Counted from the stretch's first letter, positions 35,318-46,068 are shown. The stretch is 64,000 nt of DNA from Agrypnia vestita (GCA_016648135.1 JADDOH010002293.1:118592-182591); one strand, 5' to 3'. Numbers and translations: made by a program. The notes: a model not told the origin generated them from the letters alone.

Positions 35318-35345
35318 TCATCAAGTAATGGATAATTAGTATTCG

Positions 35346-35390
35346 TCCGCCCTGACGAAGATACAGTGGTATCGAAACCGGTAGACGTAA
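35346..35390 (+). ncRNA. Hammerhead-ribozyme-like motif, family B copy 1
   Basis: CTGACGA at 35352-35358 fits the CUGANGA core. After one extra A, stem II is GATAC (35360-35364), loop AGTG, GTATC (35369-35373), all five pairs perfect. GAA (35374-35376) is followed by ACCGGT, a self-complementary short stem III, then A (35383, predicted cleavage 3' of it) and GACG. Stem I pairs GACG with CGCC at 35348-35351, with one mismatch. Short stem III is typical of hammerheads in Penelope-like elements, which act as dimers. The extra A before stem II departs from the textbook core. Confidence 0.6.
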
Positions 35391-35525
35391 AGTTTCACCA
35401 AGTGGCTTATACAAAATTTTTAACGAAAATGATTAATATAAATTTAAATTAATAAAAATAAACAATACTGAAGTTGATAATAAAACACAAGGCAATAAAT
35501 TGTGAGTCTCGGAAGTATTTGAGAA
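35391..35525. other. Flank of the family B repeat
   Basis: Sequence after the hammerhead-like motif (TAAAGTTTCACCAAGTGGCT) is similar to that after the 60732 copy (TAAAGTTACTCCGAGTGGTT), so the repeat continues about 60 bp on both sides before turning AT-rich. Confidence 0.5.
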
Positions 35526-35529
35526 TCTA

Positions 35530-35690
35530 ACTAACCATCACGTCATTTCCGCACAGGAGCGGGCAGAGAGGATAGAACGCCATATTCTTCTATCTTGGCC
35601 CATCACTTTTGCTTCGGCTACATTCATACATCTTCTCATGCAAGCTCTGCGGTCGTTGAGGCTTTAAACAGGACCATCCCATTATCCATC
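35530..35690 (-). pseudogene. LINE 3' fragment, family L1
   Basis: The minus strand carries the L1 end: ACCATCACGTCATTTCCGCA at the 3' edge, then GGCTACATTCATACATCTTC and GTCGTTGAGGCTTTAAACAG. The coding frame is broken. Confidence 0.65.
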
Positions 35691-35699
35691 CATTTATGA

Positions 35700-36655
35700 G
35701 AGTCACAGATGTACGTATCTGTGGTGAGGTACTTATGTATATAAAAGAAATTTCCCCACGGTTTTTACCTTGAATAAACATATTCTATGTTCAAATGTAA
35801 AATTTTATGTTTTCTTTTTATCATTATTATTCGTATAAAAGAACATACATAATATATATGCTCTTATGTAAATAAGTAATATTATTGATTGATGTAGCAC
35901 CCACTTTGTGGTGCAACATGATTATTTTAATTTACACTTTAAACTTTGTAATACACACGTTGACTTATATTTATCAGGCCGCTTAGTGGAGAGGATTTAT
36001 TTGGTCATAATGTCTCCGATCCTAATTGTGTTTCCTTTAATGACCAAAAAAATTCTCCCCACTACGCGCCTCGTTGCCCTACTCGTCAAATAAGTTGACA
36101 ACATTTCTCAGGCTTTTAATAAAATTAAGGCTAGTTATTAATTACAACTGATGATGAGGGAGACCGCTCATCTAGAAAATACCTAGTGACAAATATAACT
36201 CAATGCATGTGTATTTCAAAGGTAATTAAGTGCAAATTAAAATAAACAAATAATATTCGTCAATTTATAACCTAACTGATATTAATACAACATATCTTAT
36301 AAGCTTTATTTTAAATTTAGACCTTTCTTCTTTTCTTGTTTCATTAATAATCTTCATTGGATTGTAGGTACATCATAGATTTTTTAGATTTGGACTTCGT
36401 GAATTCGTCTCATTTTATAATATAGCTTGCTCTTGTGTCATGTTCATTTTCGCTCACTATACATGCATATTGATGCAATATTATATGTGCATTATGCGCT
36501 AATAGGATTATTGTTTTTGTTTCAGGTAAGCCTATTTTCGCCTGGTTTTCGAAGAAACAGCATTTTTTGGTGACTGCAGTGGTAAAAAATCTTTTTGTTA
36601 AATACTTAAATAAGGTTTTTTAAACTGGCTCTAGTTTGGTCCAGTTTTTTTTTTG
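35700..36655. other. Non-coding stretch
   Basis: No gene recognised. A weak CTGATGA-TGAG...CTCA...GAAAA arrangement at 36148-36185 recalls the hammerhead-like repeats but lacks GAAAC and is not called. The 61-codon open frame at 35908 lacks support. Confidence 0.4.
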
Positions 36656-36659
36656 ACAG

Positions 36660-36735
36660 GCAGCGAGGCCCAATTAATCGAACTTGAGACCTCCACTATG
36701 AGAAACCGGTGTCGTGCCATCTGGATGCCTAAAGA
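36660..36735 (-). repeat. tRNA-like sequence (degenerate)
   Basis: The minus strand has GGCATCCAGATGGCACGACA (A-box-like), CGGTTTCTCATAGTGGAGG and AGTTCGATTAATTGG (B-box-like with changes). Probably a SINE head. Confidence 0.35.
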
Positions 36736-36774
36736 GCCTAAATTGTAACTGACAATATTAATCAACAAACAAGG

Positions 36775-37264
36775 AATATTGTTGAATTCCAGTTGGATTT
36801 TCTGCAGGGTTTTTATCATTTTATTTAACTTGTAATGAAACGAATGAATTCGTAATCGATATAAGTTGCTGTAATGATAGTTCAACGTTTTGTAAAAAAA
36901 ATAGTCAGAAACTAGCAGGAAAGCAATCGGCTTCGCCGATTGGGATGTGGGAACCTACGACGGCCGTTTCGCGTCCAATTGTGTCTGCTGCATGGCAAGT
37001 TTCCATTTTTCAATACGGGAAATAAGCAATCGGCTTTCGCCGATCGCTTTCTGCTAAGCCTGCGGGAGACTATTTTGGCTGTTACGCTATTAATGATGGC
37101 CGCTTCGCGGCTAGTTAGTCAGAAATATTGAAAAAAAAATGCAAACTTTGATGTCGCATATCTGTATAACTATTGATATTAGGTCATGGTTGCTTGAACA
37201 TTTCCGACTCATCAAGGCAGGAATGTAATCCTGCGAGGTTATTAATGTTTTCCAAATAACCCTG
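36775..37264. mobile_element. Family F MITE half-copy, split by a Helitron
   Basis: Matches the right half of 28051-28587 from the centre (TTGAATTCCAGTTGG) to the terminus AACCCTG next to TA. It is interrupted at the word TAGTCAGAA by the segment 36912-37115; the word appears on both sides (36902-36910 and 37115-37123). Confidence 0.75.
36912..37115 (-). mobile_element. Helitron-like insertion, family H2
   Basis: The minus-strand 3' end is GCCGATTGCTTTCCTGCTAG followed by T, the same as at 26401-26420. Internal words CAATTGTGTCTGCTGCA, GCAATCGGC and GGCCGCTTCGCGGC match the hairpin series there, in inverted and rearranged order. It interrupts a family F MITE, so it is younger than that copy. 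Confidence 0.65.
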
Positions 37265-37269
37265 TATAA

Positions 37270-38080
37270 GCGCAGTTAACAGATATACCAAAAAAACACG
37301 TTAATTAAGTACCATTAATTTGATCGACACTAACAAGTATGATAGTCTCATAAATACAATAAACTTAATGGTATGCATATTGGGTAAGTCACGCGTGAAG
37401 TAGTTTTATTGTCATTTTGATAGCTGAATTGCCAATATAATCCTCTTCACCTTCACGTATTTACATTAATAAGAGTATCTATTAAAATCATCTAAGAATA
37501 TTGCTAATGAATTATTTAATTACATTACGAGTTATGTTTTGCTTGTTTACAACATATATTTTTGCCTTGTAACATTAGCATGGTAAACAGTCGTACAGAT
37601 GTTTCGTCGCGTTTATGATTGTAATTTAATTATATTTATTATTTATATAAAAAAATCTTTCTTTTAGTAAACATTTGGGGCGGAAAGTGGAATAATCAGA
37701 ATCAACCTTTTAACTTAAGATTTTTTCCCTGGGGGTTACCACTCAGGGTAGGGAAAGGCTTTAAGTGTGTTGACTTGAAACGTTTATAAAAATCTAGTTT
37801 ATTAACCGTCTGTAAACAGCAGTCGGATTTTTATTATATGACATTGAATATCCTGTTACGTCTCCGCGAGGTAAAAAAGTGCATTAATTGTTATTTGTAT
37901 TGCATTGTACGCTTATGATTTGGAGTGTCTTGCTTAGCGTTAACACGCTTATGGCATTTAAAAGGTTCATTTTGATAATATTAAAATACCGTGAGTTTGA
38001 TTAACTTTAGTTAATTAAAATAACAGTACGCAACAGCAGAAAAATATTACTAATTTTCACAGCAGTTACCTTGCAAAATG
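37270..38080. other. AT-rich non-coding stretch
   Basis: No gene or clear repeat recognised. Confidence 0.4.
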
Positions 38081-38084
38081 CATT

Positions 38085-38676
38085 TTTAGTGATAACAGTA
38101 GATATTTACCGAATATTCGTATTCGCCAAATATCATCACGAATATTAAAAACAAACTATTTATTACTGAACGCAACGCAATTTACGTTTTGGCTATGCAC
38201 CGTGTATGTGAGCACATCTAGGCACTCTATTATCAGGGATTCTCCTAATATTGAATGAATGGAGTTGTTGAGTTCTCAAGTTGTCAATTGTTATTTGTTA
38301 CACGGCATAACATGAGTTCTTTCATCTAGTTTCGTTGGGTTATTAATAAGGTTAGGTTAGGTTAGGTTTATTTTATTTCCGTTGTGTGTAAAAGTGTTAA
38401 CTCTTATAAAATAATTTCAAATTAAATCTAATAACATGACCTCTCGTAAGCGTGAAAAAAGCGATATTTATTTTCGACTGCTGGGAATGTAAAACGGAAA
38501 AAAGAAATGTTGTGCTTTTTGAACAAAAATTTGCCGGTGGTAAATTTTAATTATTAAATTTCTTAGTAAAAAAAGAACAGTGGTGTATTATTCATTACCT
38601 AGTTGAATTATTCGTATTCGCCGAATAGTAGGCTTGATATTCGTATTCGTGAAAGTAGTATTCGTTGCATCACTAA
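38085..38676. mobile_element. hAT-like element, degenerate
   Basis: The right end read inward is TTAGTGATGCAACGAATACT and the left end is TTAGTGATAACAGTAGATAT; both then run into ATTCGTATTCG repeats. TAGTGATGCAACGAATA is a common hAT terminus. A short ATG-led frame near 38436 (MTSRKREKSDIYF) may be a remnant of a BED-type DNA-binding region, but it is soon broken. The flanking 8-bp duplication is not clear. Confidence 0.5.
38349..38370 (+). repeat. Short (TTAGG)n interstitial telomere-type run
   Basis: Nearly four units of TTAGG, the insect telomere repeat, lie inside the hAT-like element. Confidence 0.7.
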
Positions 38677-38679
38677 TTT

Positions 38680-39490
38680 TTTCTCTCTTAGATATCAAAC
38701 CAATTAGTAAGGCTATTCATATAGATTCAATTCAGCAAACAATAAATTTTTCGTTCAGCGACTAAACCATTAATAATATTTAATTACAAATCTTTATTTT
38801 TATCGCATATATAGATACATAATAGACTCTTTCGCTTAGATACATTTTTTTTGCGCTCAGGAACAAAACCACACTTTCGCTTCCAGCCGTTGCCCGTTGC
38901 CAAGATTGAACTTGACCCAAATATTTATGGTACATCGCGTAGCAACAGGTCGGAAGCTGCTCTCCTCTCTCTCTCTGACTAGCGCGGACCTTTTCCTAGT
39001 GTAACCTTGATTCCGCTTACTCGTGCGCTCCTGGGACTTCTGCCAATGAACTCTAGCGTGAGCCACCAGGCTCATCAGCAATGGTGGCATCAGCGGTCAA
39101 GAAACTCGTTTGGCGAAGATGATTTTCTGCACGTGTCCTTATGGGCGTCGGAGGTCATTCGCCATCATCGTCACAACATCCTTATTTAATTCAGGAATAC
39201 GATTAATTATTGTTTATATCGATGGTGGTGATTACTTGCGCGTTAGAGAATGATGTAAATGATTAAATCAAACCTTACTCGAAATGTTGTACACGAATAT
39301 ATATATATATAAGCTATTTATATGAGAAAGAGTGTACAGAAGTCTTTATTGTACGTCACTTTTTATTGTTACTTTTTTTTATGTTATTTTTTTGTTTATT
39401 TACGTTTATTTATGTTACTTATTTTATATGTTTCATGCAACTATGCTATCGCCGTCTATGGTTCGAAATTTATAATTCCCAAGACAGGTT
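38680..39490. other. Non-coding stretch with a GC-richer segment
   Basis: 38860-39180 is GC-richer, with a CT-run (CTCTCCTCTCTCTCTCTGAC) and open frames on both strands (38857-39090 minus, 39007-39189 plus). No motif supports either. An (AT)n run lies at 39298-39311. Confidence 0.35.
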
Positions 39491-39492
39491 GT

Positions 39493-39610
39493 AAGCTCTG
39501 TGGACCCCCCATAAAGACTTCCATACATGCGTTCCCATATAAATAGCTACGTCTCTGTGAGAGATCTATAATTTATCTTAATTAAGGATTATTCCAGACA
39601 AAATCCAACA
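39493..39610 (+). repeat. Family E repeat, partial
   Basis: AAGACTTCCATACATGCG, CATATAAATAGCTACGTCTC and ATCTATAATTTATCTTAATT match the right part of 62845-63075. Confidence 0.65.
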
Positions 39611-39611
39611 T

Positions 39612-40018
39612 TAGAACAAACTAATAAAAATAACGTGAAAACCAACTAATGAAAATATTTAAATTTTTTACTCGCAATATTATATTTTAATACAGGATTT
39701 GAAGTCGGTAATTGATGGAGTTGGTGTAACACAAATCGTTAAATTTGTATGAAATAATGTGCAAATATTTATTTTTACTTTAAAACACTAATGTGTATAA
39801 ACGTACTAAGCCGACAGCAATGACGGATAATTATTTGAGAATTAATAATTTTTATGTATTTCAAATAAATCATTAAAATAAAATATAATATATTTTGTTC
39901 AACACGGACTTGTTTCCATACAAGAAAATGAATCAAATAATCTGTATTTACGTGACATTATGCAACTACCACTAAGTACTAGAAGCAAAACGATACAATT
40001 TACCGTTGTGCAAAACAC
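39612..40018. other. AT-rich non-coding stretch
   Basis: Nothing recognised. Confidence 0.4.
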
Positions 40019-40020
40019 AT

Positions 40021-40120
40021 CAGCCATGATGATGGACCCTCCAATTGGATCCAAAACGTCGGAGAGAGAGGTTGGATATACACGGCAGAATATCCCAGAA
40101 AACTGCACACAGAAGTGTTG
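40021..40120 (+). repeat. Hammerhead-like repeat end, family A copy 3
   Basis: ATGATGATGGACCCTCCAAT, GGATCCAAAACGTCGG and ACACGGCAGAATATCCCAGA match copies 1 and 2. GAAAC has become CAAAAC, a core base change that should abolish hammerhead activity. Confidence 0.5.
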
Positions 40121-40124
40121 ATTT

Positions 40125-40850
40125 TAATTTGTCATTGTTATTTTTTTTGCTTGGATATCTTTTGTTTTTTTTTTATCAATAGTGCTCTACACCGTATGTA
40201 TACACAATTTAAAAAAAAGTTAAATAGAGATGCGAACACGGAATACGTGTCACATCAATATTCTTACTATTTTGAAACTAAGCTAAACGCTTGTGCTTTG
40301 AAAATAAAACTATCTTGCTGGTCTAGAGTGAGGTTCGAAAGGGCGACCTTTGGATCACGAGGCGAGAGTCCTAACCACAAGACCAAAAGGCTACTCAAAT
40401 AGAGATTACATACATTAGTAGAAAGATTACTACATTAGTAGAGAAAAACGTGGGATTATAAAACAAACCACATGATTGCAATCCATTGTATAATAATTGT
40501 AATAATAACACGAAAAAGTAAATTCCATTTCAATTAAACCAGTAACCCAACATTTAAATTGGACATTTTCCACTCCCTGACCTTGTTTCATTGATCTACA
40601 ACACGTGCCACTTTGACATCGTCGCTGACCAGTTGCTGGTTTTATTTTAATTTATTTATTTTGACTTTGATGGTATTTAATAATCATTGAGAATGAAGCC
40701 ACGAGGCAACCCAATGGACTAGTTGACCTTTTTATTAAAGTGGGAAATGTATTTTAAAGACATCGCGAAGGGAGTGTGTGGCTTTTTATCCTATCTGACA
40801 AAATTAAAATATGTAAAGAAAATGTTTTGAGTGCGCAGTGGTTATATATT
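40125..40850. other. Non-coding stretch
   Basis: Contains the tRNA-like sequence listed next. No gene recognised. Confidence 0.4.
40325..40392 (-). repeat. tRNA-like sequence (pseudogene or SINE head)
   Basis: Minus strand: GGTCTTGTGGTTAGGACTC is a good A-box region (as in tRNA-Asp/Glu/Lys types), CTCGCCTCGTGATCC lies at the anticodon arm, and CCCTTTCGAACCTC is a B-box-like T-arm. Acceptor ends do not pair well. Confidence 0.5.
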
Positions 40851-40853
40851 ATA

Positions 40854-41145
40854 CAGGGTTATTTGAAAAACTTTAATAACCTCGCAGGACTGTATTCCTT
40901 CCTTGATTATGAGATGAAAATGTTCGAGCTATCATGACCTAATATCGATAGTTATGGAGATATGCGACATCAAAGTTTGCATTTTTTTTTCAATATTTCT
41001 GACTTATTTTTTGTAAAACGTTGGACTATCATTACAGTGACTTATGTATATCGATTACGAAAAATTCATTCGTTTCAATACAAGTTAAACCCTGAAAAAT
41101 GGAATGTTTTCCAATTGGAATTCGAATTTTATTTGACTTGCGTGT
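40854..41145. mobile_element. Family F MITE, left half only
   Basis: Starts TA-CAGGGTTATTTGAAAAACT and follows the left half of 28051-28587 to the central CCAATTGGAATTCGAATTTT, then stops. The right half is absent. The 77-codon open frame at 40962 is a shadow. Confidence 0.75.
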
Positions 41146-41149
41146 ATGT

Positions 41150-42255
41150 GAATCTATGTGATCTACGTGATCTAATGATGAATATGAGTGTATAGTACTG
41201 TCCCGTTAAAGATATTAAAAAATCGGGTTTGTTATTTTTACGTTTTACTTACTCTTTTTTTGTACTTGTACTACTTGTCATCTGCCAAAATCCCCCGAAC
41301 TCAAATGTCATAATATCCTAACCTTCTTACCTACTATAGTGTACTTCTACGGAAAATATTTCAGGTTTGATACTTAAGTCTTACGGTCGCTGGCTCTTCT
41401 AAATTACCATCAAACGTGTTCCCCATGCTCTCGCCCAAACTGTACTTACATTATAAATAATTGTATAATTTTTATTTTATTTTGAGAATATGAATATTTG
41501 CGTAAATAAGATAGGTTATTTTGTGATAAACAACTTACCTTTCTTTAAAAATTTTAAAAGTAGGTTTTACATAAATGCTGTGTGTGACTACGTAATGATT
41601 ACTGTAGATTATATGGCCCAATGGCCTAGCAACAAGAAATCTTGTGGCAATAATCTATAACTGGGGTAGATTGCAAATTTTACTGCATAATCTTATGAAT
41701 ATGTAAGAAACTTTTTACCATATACATACTTATTCATTCATGCTCTTATGTATCATATTCCGGCCCCCAAACACAGTATTACTTTTCTGGGGACAGTTAA
41801 ACATCTATAAAAAAATGTATGTAATATTTAATGTGAAATGTATGTAATATTTTTATTTTCAATAAATAAATTTCAAATTGTTAAAAAAAACTGTTCATTT
41901 CGTCTTAAGAACCATATAATTAAAGGCTTCCATATCAAATTAAAATGAATACAGTTATTTAAAAAAAAGTCTCAGAATTTAAAAAAGACCCGCTCAAAGC
42001 TTAGTTGTAATAAACTAACGTAAACACATTTACTTTTTCCAAATTATGGTAAAGCAATAAACATATTTTTTGCATGTCTGGGTAATATTTGGCAGTAGCC
42101 AAGTGCCAAGAAATAAACCTAATATTAAAAAAAATAGGAAACCCGTGTAAAGATATTTCGTAATAGATTTTTTAACACCTATGTAAAATTAGTTAATACT
42201 TTCACATTATACCTACTACACACTAATGTTCTTCTGATAATTTACATATGAAATA
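41150..42255. other. AT-rich non-coding stretch
   Basis: No gene recognised. GTAATATTTAATGTGAAATG-type words are duplicated near 41820-41855. Confidence 0.4.
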
Positions 42256-42261
42256 TTTTAG

Positions 42262-43000
42262 AATGCCGTCAATGTTACCGCCGTAAAATACTCTAGTTAG
42301 CCCTTTACTGTGCCCTTTAAATCTTTCATGTCGCCAGGCATCGCGCGCATGCAGCGAGGATTTTTTAAAATCAAATATAATAATTTCGTTGCCTGTCCGT
42401 CGGTCCGTTCGTAACTGAATTACGACCGTTCGAATTTACGGCTAAAAAAACAACTTAAACGGCCGGAGATGGAGCTTGAACCCCGGGCCAGCAAACCCGA
42501 ACCGGCCGCTTAACGCATGTTGCTACCGCCGCCTCTCGTGGACCGTCAAAAAGATACTATAAATATATACTAGAACTTAGCAAAGTCATTTTTTGTTGTT
42601 GTTCATAAAAATTGTACATTACATATATGTATTACAATTTTATTACGTATAATATAAAACATTACACATTTTACGTCGAGGATATCCCTAGAAAGCCTTT
42701 TACTGAGCCCTTGGAACCTTACACCTCGATCGATATACAGACATTTTTTAAAATGTCTTTGTTTTCATTATTTTTTACGTAGTACAATACATATATTACA
42801 ATTCAATTCAGTAGCGTATAGTGTAAAATATTACACAATAATATAATTTCTGTCAATGTTATCTGCCGCGAATACCTCTCGTAAGCCCTTTGCTGTTCCC
42901 TTAGAAACTTTTCATTTCACCAGGTATCGGTGCATATAGATACCCGCACGTTTTTTATTTTATATCTTTATTATACTCTGCACATATTTTAATGTCACGA
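42262..43000. repeat. Degenerate tandem repeat, about three units of 200 bp or more
   Basis: A block of the type AGCCCTTTACTGTGCCCTTT... recurs at about 42298, 42697 (AGCCTTTTACTGAGCCCTTG) and 42890 (AGCCCTTTGCTGTTCCCTTA), each followed by a CACC- or CGCCAGG-type word. A second block, TATTACAATTTTATTACG / TATTACAATTCAATTCAG / GTCACGATTCAATTTCAT, alternates with it. Units are much diverged and the first interval is longer, perhaps because of the tRNA-like insertion. Confidence 0.55.
42462..42533 (-). repeat. tRNA-like sequence
   Basis: Minus strand: GGTAGCAACATGCGTTAAG (A-box-like), GGTTCGGGTTTGCTGG and CCCGGGGTTCAAGCTCC (good B box). GC-rich in AT-rich surroundings. A tRNA fold is not convincing at the acceptor. 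Confidence 0.4.
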
Positions 43001-43069
43001 TTCAATTTCATTCGTGTAGTATAATTTTTAATTAATTGATAAGTTATTTAATTTATTGATTATTAATTA

Positions 43070-43450
43070 TCACCAAGGTGTCTCGTAGTTGTAGTATTTA
43101 CTACTAACTACGAGATTCCACGAAATATTTATTTCTGGGTATCTTCATTCAATTTAGGTTTATTAAGATTGAGAATATTCCTCACACTTTTGGTGAAATG
43201 AGTTTGCATTTTTTTTTCAATATTTCTGACTTATTTTGTTGACTTATTATTTTAACTTATTTGGAATATTGTAGTGAAAGTCCAACGCTTTACAGAAAAA
43301 AAGTCAGAAGTATTTTTAAAAAATTCACTCTTTGGTGTTTATTTTGATGGTATTTTATCTTTGTATTATATCTACATTTCACCCCAAGTGTAAAGAATAT
43401 TTTCTATTCAAAATTGAATGAAGAAGACTCGAGATCTTGTATAAGATTAA
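43070..43450. repeat. Inverted-repeat element, family H
   Basis: The ends are inverted relatives (GGTGTCTCGTAG ... TCTTCATTCAATTTAGG against GTGTAAAGAATATTTTCTAT ... AAAATTGAATGAAGAAGACT). The interior shares TTTGCATTTTTTTTTCAATA and GTCCAACGCTTTACAG words with family F, so the families are related. A decayed relative is at 52118-52230 and a fragment at 29590-29630. Confidence 0.5.
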
Positions 43451-43454
43451 TAAT

Positions 43455-44385
43455 TTCGTGGAAAATTTTTTAACTAATGATTGTTTTACAAACATTAAAA
43501 AATCTTATTTTTCATCAATTATTAATTTGTGACGATATTTTACGTCTCGAATAATCTTGCACGGTCTTCACACCAACAACTAAAAAGGAAACAATATTCA
43601 ATTTTCCTCATCTTTTCTTTGATGACGTGTGACTGTTAAAAAAATTCTTTTTTGCCAGCCGTTTATATTTTTGTTTTCGGATATTGACCGTGCTGTTATT
43701 TCCGTCGTCCGAAAATATTCTGTTGTCGGTTCAACCGGCCGACACGTGTAAGCCGCTGGACCGGCCTACCAGCGGTCAGATTGGCAACAGACGACCCGCC
43801 CGAATAATTCCGGCAATAATGCCGCACGCGTAATGGTAGCTCACGTCCCGTTTTCGGGCGGTGCTCGCCGTTTGCATATTAAACTACTCGGATCAACGCG
43901 TATGTATGAGGCTCAGGGTTATCGCGGAATAAGGAGAAATGCCTTGCCACTTCTATATTTTTTAGTTTAACACAAACACAGGCATCACATGTCCATAAAT
44001 TAATGCTGGACTTTCACTTCAACTGCATGCATAATTCGCTGTTTTTTTTTTTTACGAAAATGTGGGTTTTTATTATACATTTATATTAGAATAGACTGCA
44101 ATTTTTTAGGGCAATAACATAGATAGAACCTTTGTTCTTATATAAAATTAATAAACTGATCATTATTCACAATAATTAAGAAAACATAAGCATTAATCGA
44201 CAGGCCGCGGCCAAAAAAATCGTTTTTAGTGTCCTAGGCGGCGCAAAGTTTTAATGAATATTTATATGAACGCATAACATGTTTTTTTTATACGTATAAA
44301 GTAAACTTCATTATCTAGAATCCGTACTAAGGAAATTAAGAAATATTCAATATTAATAAAGTTTTAATGTTTTAAATTTGCAAGA
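43455..44385. other. Non-coding stretch with a GC-rich segment
   Basis: 43690-43900 is GC-rich (CCGGCCGACACGTGTAAGCC and following) without a sustained open frame. It could be a CpG-rich repeat or regulatory DNA; nothing specific was recognised. Confidence 0.35.
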
Positions 44386-44389
44386 AACA

Positions 44390-44860
44390 TTGACATGCAA
44401 CATTCCCCGATACTTATTTGTTAGAGACAGAAAATAAGATAATAATGCACTTATTAAAAATTAAATACATATGTATGTCCCGTGGCATATCTATTTTTCG
44501 TACAATTGGGAGCAATTTGAAAGAAAAATCCCTACAATTTTTTTTAGTGATCTTTAAAGTTTTTCATAAGTTAATCTGATTAAAAGATCCGTATGCTACA
44601 TTGTCAATCCTTTATTTTCAAATATGTACATAATTTTCTTTTTTATCTCGAACAAACGTGTATCGGGAAATTTCGCATGTCAGTCACGGAGGAGGAGCTC
44701 CACGCAAATTTTCTTTTTTTTTTCTAAAAATTTCAAGTAAAATAATGGTTGATACGTACCTTTATAAATGCCATTAAAAATAATATATAATTTAACACCT
44801 TATAAAAAATAACCTAATTTCTATTTAAACTTTTTTCTCCCAGAGTGGAGCAACCCCTTA
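44390..44860. mobile_element. Family J element, shortened copy
   Basis: ATTCCCCGATACTTATTTGT at the left and its counterpart ACAAACGTGTATCGGGAAAT at the right form the inner arms. The right outer end (TTTCTCCCAGAGTGGAGCAA-CCCCTTAAG) matches the family J terminus. The internal body is much shorter than at 30422. Confidence 0.6.
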
Positions 44861-44864
44861 AGTT

Positions 44865-45780
44865 AAGTAACAATCCTCCAAAAAAATAAAATTATTTTCC
44901 GTATTAGTTTCGGTATCAGACTTTAAATTCTTTTGCATTTTGTATGCAGAGTAATGTGTAGCAACGCATACATACCGACCTTTACCAACAAATCTCCAAG
45001 GCGACGGAAGATTCATATGCGTACACGTGTAACTCCCCTGTTGACATCGAGTATGGAAAGTTATTCGCCCTTGAACCCTCATCATTCTGGGCCGTTGGGT
45101 GAATGTCGCTAATGACGCACTTTGCGACTTATGGACAACAATACAACATTCAAGGTGGTTTCTTAGTTTTGACACGATCATTTTATGGACTGAGCTGTGA
45201 TATGTGTGATAAATATTTCAATATTTGCTAGTACGTCCGGCGTTCCGCGAGAAATACTCCCCCTTCCTTAAAACCCCCAGTACAACCCCCTAACCACTCC
45301 TTTAACTAACTCCCAATAGTTTTTTTTATTGTACACATAAATTATTTATAAATTAGTAAATGTGTGAAACAATCCCATTTGTACTCAATTATAAATAAAA
45401 TTAATGTTTATTTTATATAGTATTCATCACGTCAAAATTGACGCAGTGTATAATGTTATATAATAGGGTTGAAGACATGATTATTATGATAGCAAACCAC
45501 TGAAAAAATATCCGCATGGCGTGGGAGCACTGACAATCATTAATTCCTAAAACATGTTCCAACTAAATTTCATGAAAATGATTTGCCTGATTCATACTCT
45601 TTTTATTAACTTTTAATCTTTTATCAACCAATATTTTATACAAAAGTCATTTACCTCGTGCACTAGCATTTTTCTTTAAACAAAATTTTATAAGAATATA
45701 ATATTTTAATTTTAGTTTGTGCTGTTTTAATTTTTTTTGTGACAGATATCACTGAACCCGCCAAAAATATATATCGTGTT
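44865..45780. other. Non-coding stretch
   Basis: A 107-codon minus-strand open frame at 44858-45181 has no motif I recognise and lies at a repeat border; not called. Confidence 0.4.
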
Positions 45781-45783
45781 AAT

Positions 45784-46068
45784 CAGCGATGGCGAATCTT
45801 TTGGGATTGGATCTGCGTATCATACCAGGTTATGCTATTGAGTTCCAGAGTAAGCGCGGCGGGGTGCGTGTTTATACTTGTGTACAGTCGTTCGGCATTT
45901 GTTGAGCTGGGGCCGGATGTATGCCAGAGATCGTAAACATTGATGCGTGCGTACAGACATCGGCCACAATTGCGTTTTTTGGTAACTCAGGTATTGGTTA
46001 AAGCAGGCGTGCTCAAAACGTTGTGGCATGTAGCCTTTGATAAGCGTGTCATAGGTTCGCTATTACTG
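45784..46068. mobile_element. hAT-like MITE, 285 bp
   Basis: Left end CAGCGATGGCGAATC, right end (reverse complement) CAGTAATAGCGAACC. The 8 bp outside each end are GTGTTAAT and GTCTAAAA, five of eight identical, consistent with an old 8-bp target duplication. Related to 19956-20140 in opposite orientation. The 65- and 64-codon open frames here are shadows. Confidence 0.65.

Larger units (their letters stand above)
33733..35322 (-). mobile_element. 5'-truncated LINE insertion with 7-bp target duplication
   Basis: The insertion is flanked by AAGTAAT at 33726-33732 and 35323-35329. On the minus strand its 3' end is an (AAAT)n tail at about 33733-33760, typical of CR1/jockey-type LINEs, preceded by a 3' UTR of about 330 bp. 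That UTR has two diverged copies of one segment (CTTTTACATAAA, ACATACATTAAA, AGGAATAGCACCAAA words at about 33774-33900 and 33900-34060). The flanking DNA matches the uninterrupted sequence at 60685-60735, an empty site. Confidence 0.88.

Noticed and set aside
36148..36185. Possible fourth family of hammerhead-like motif (CTGATGA with TGAG/CTCA)
   Set aside because: GAAAC is missing, four unpaired bases separate stem II from GAA, and no second copy was seen.
44858..45181. 107-codon minus-strand frame
   Set aside because: No recognised motif; begins at a repeat border and is not supported by composition.
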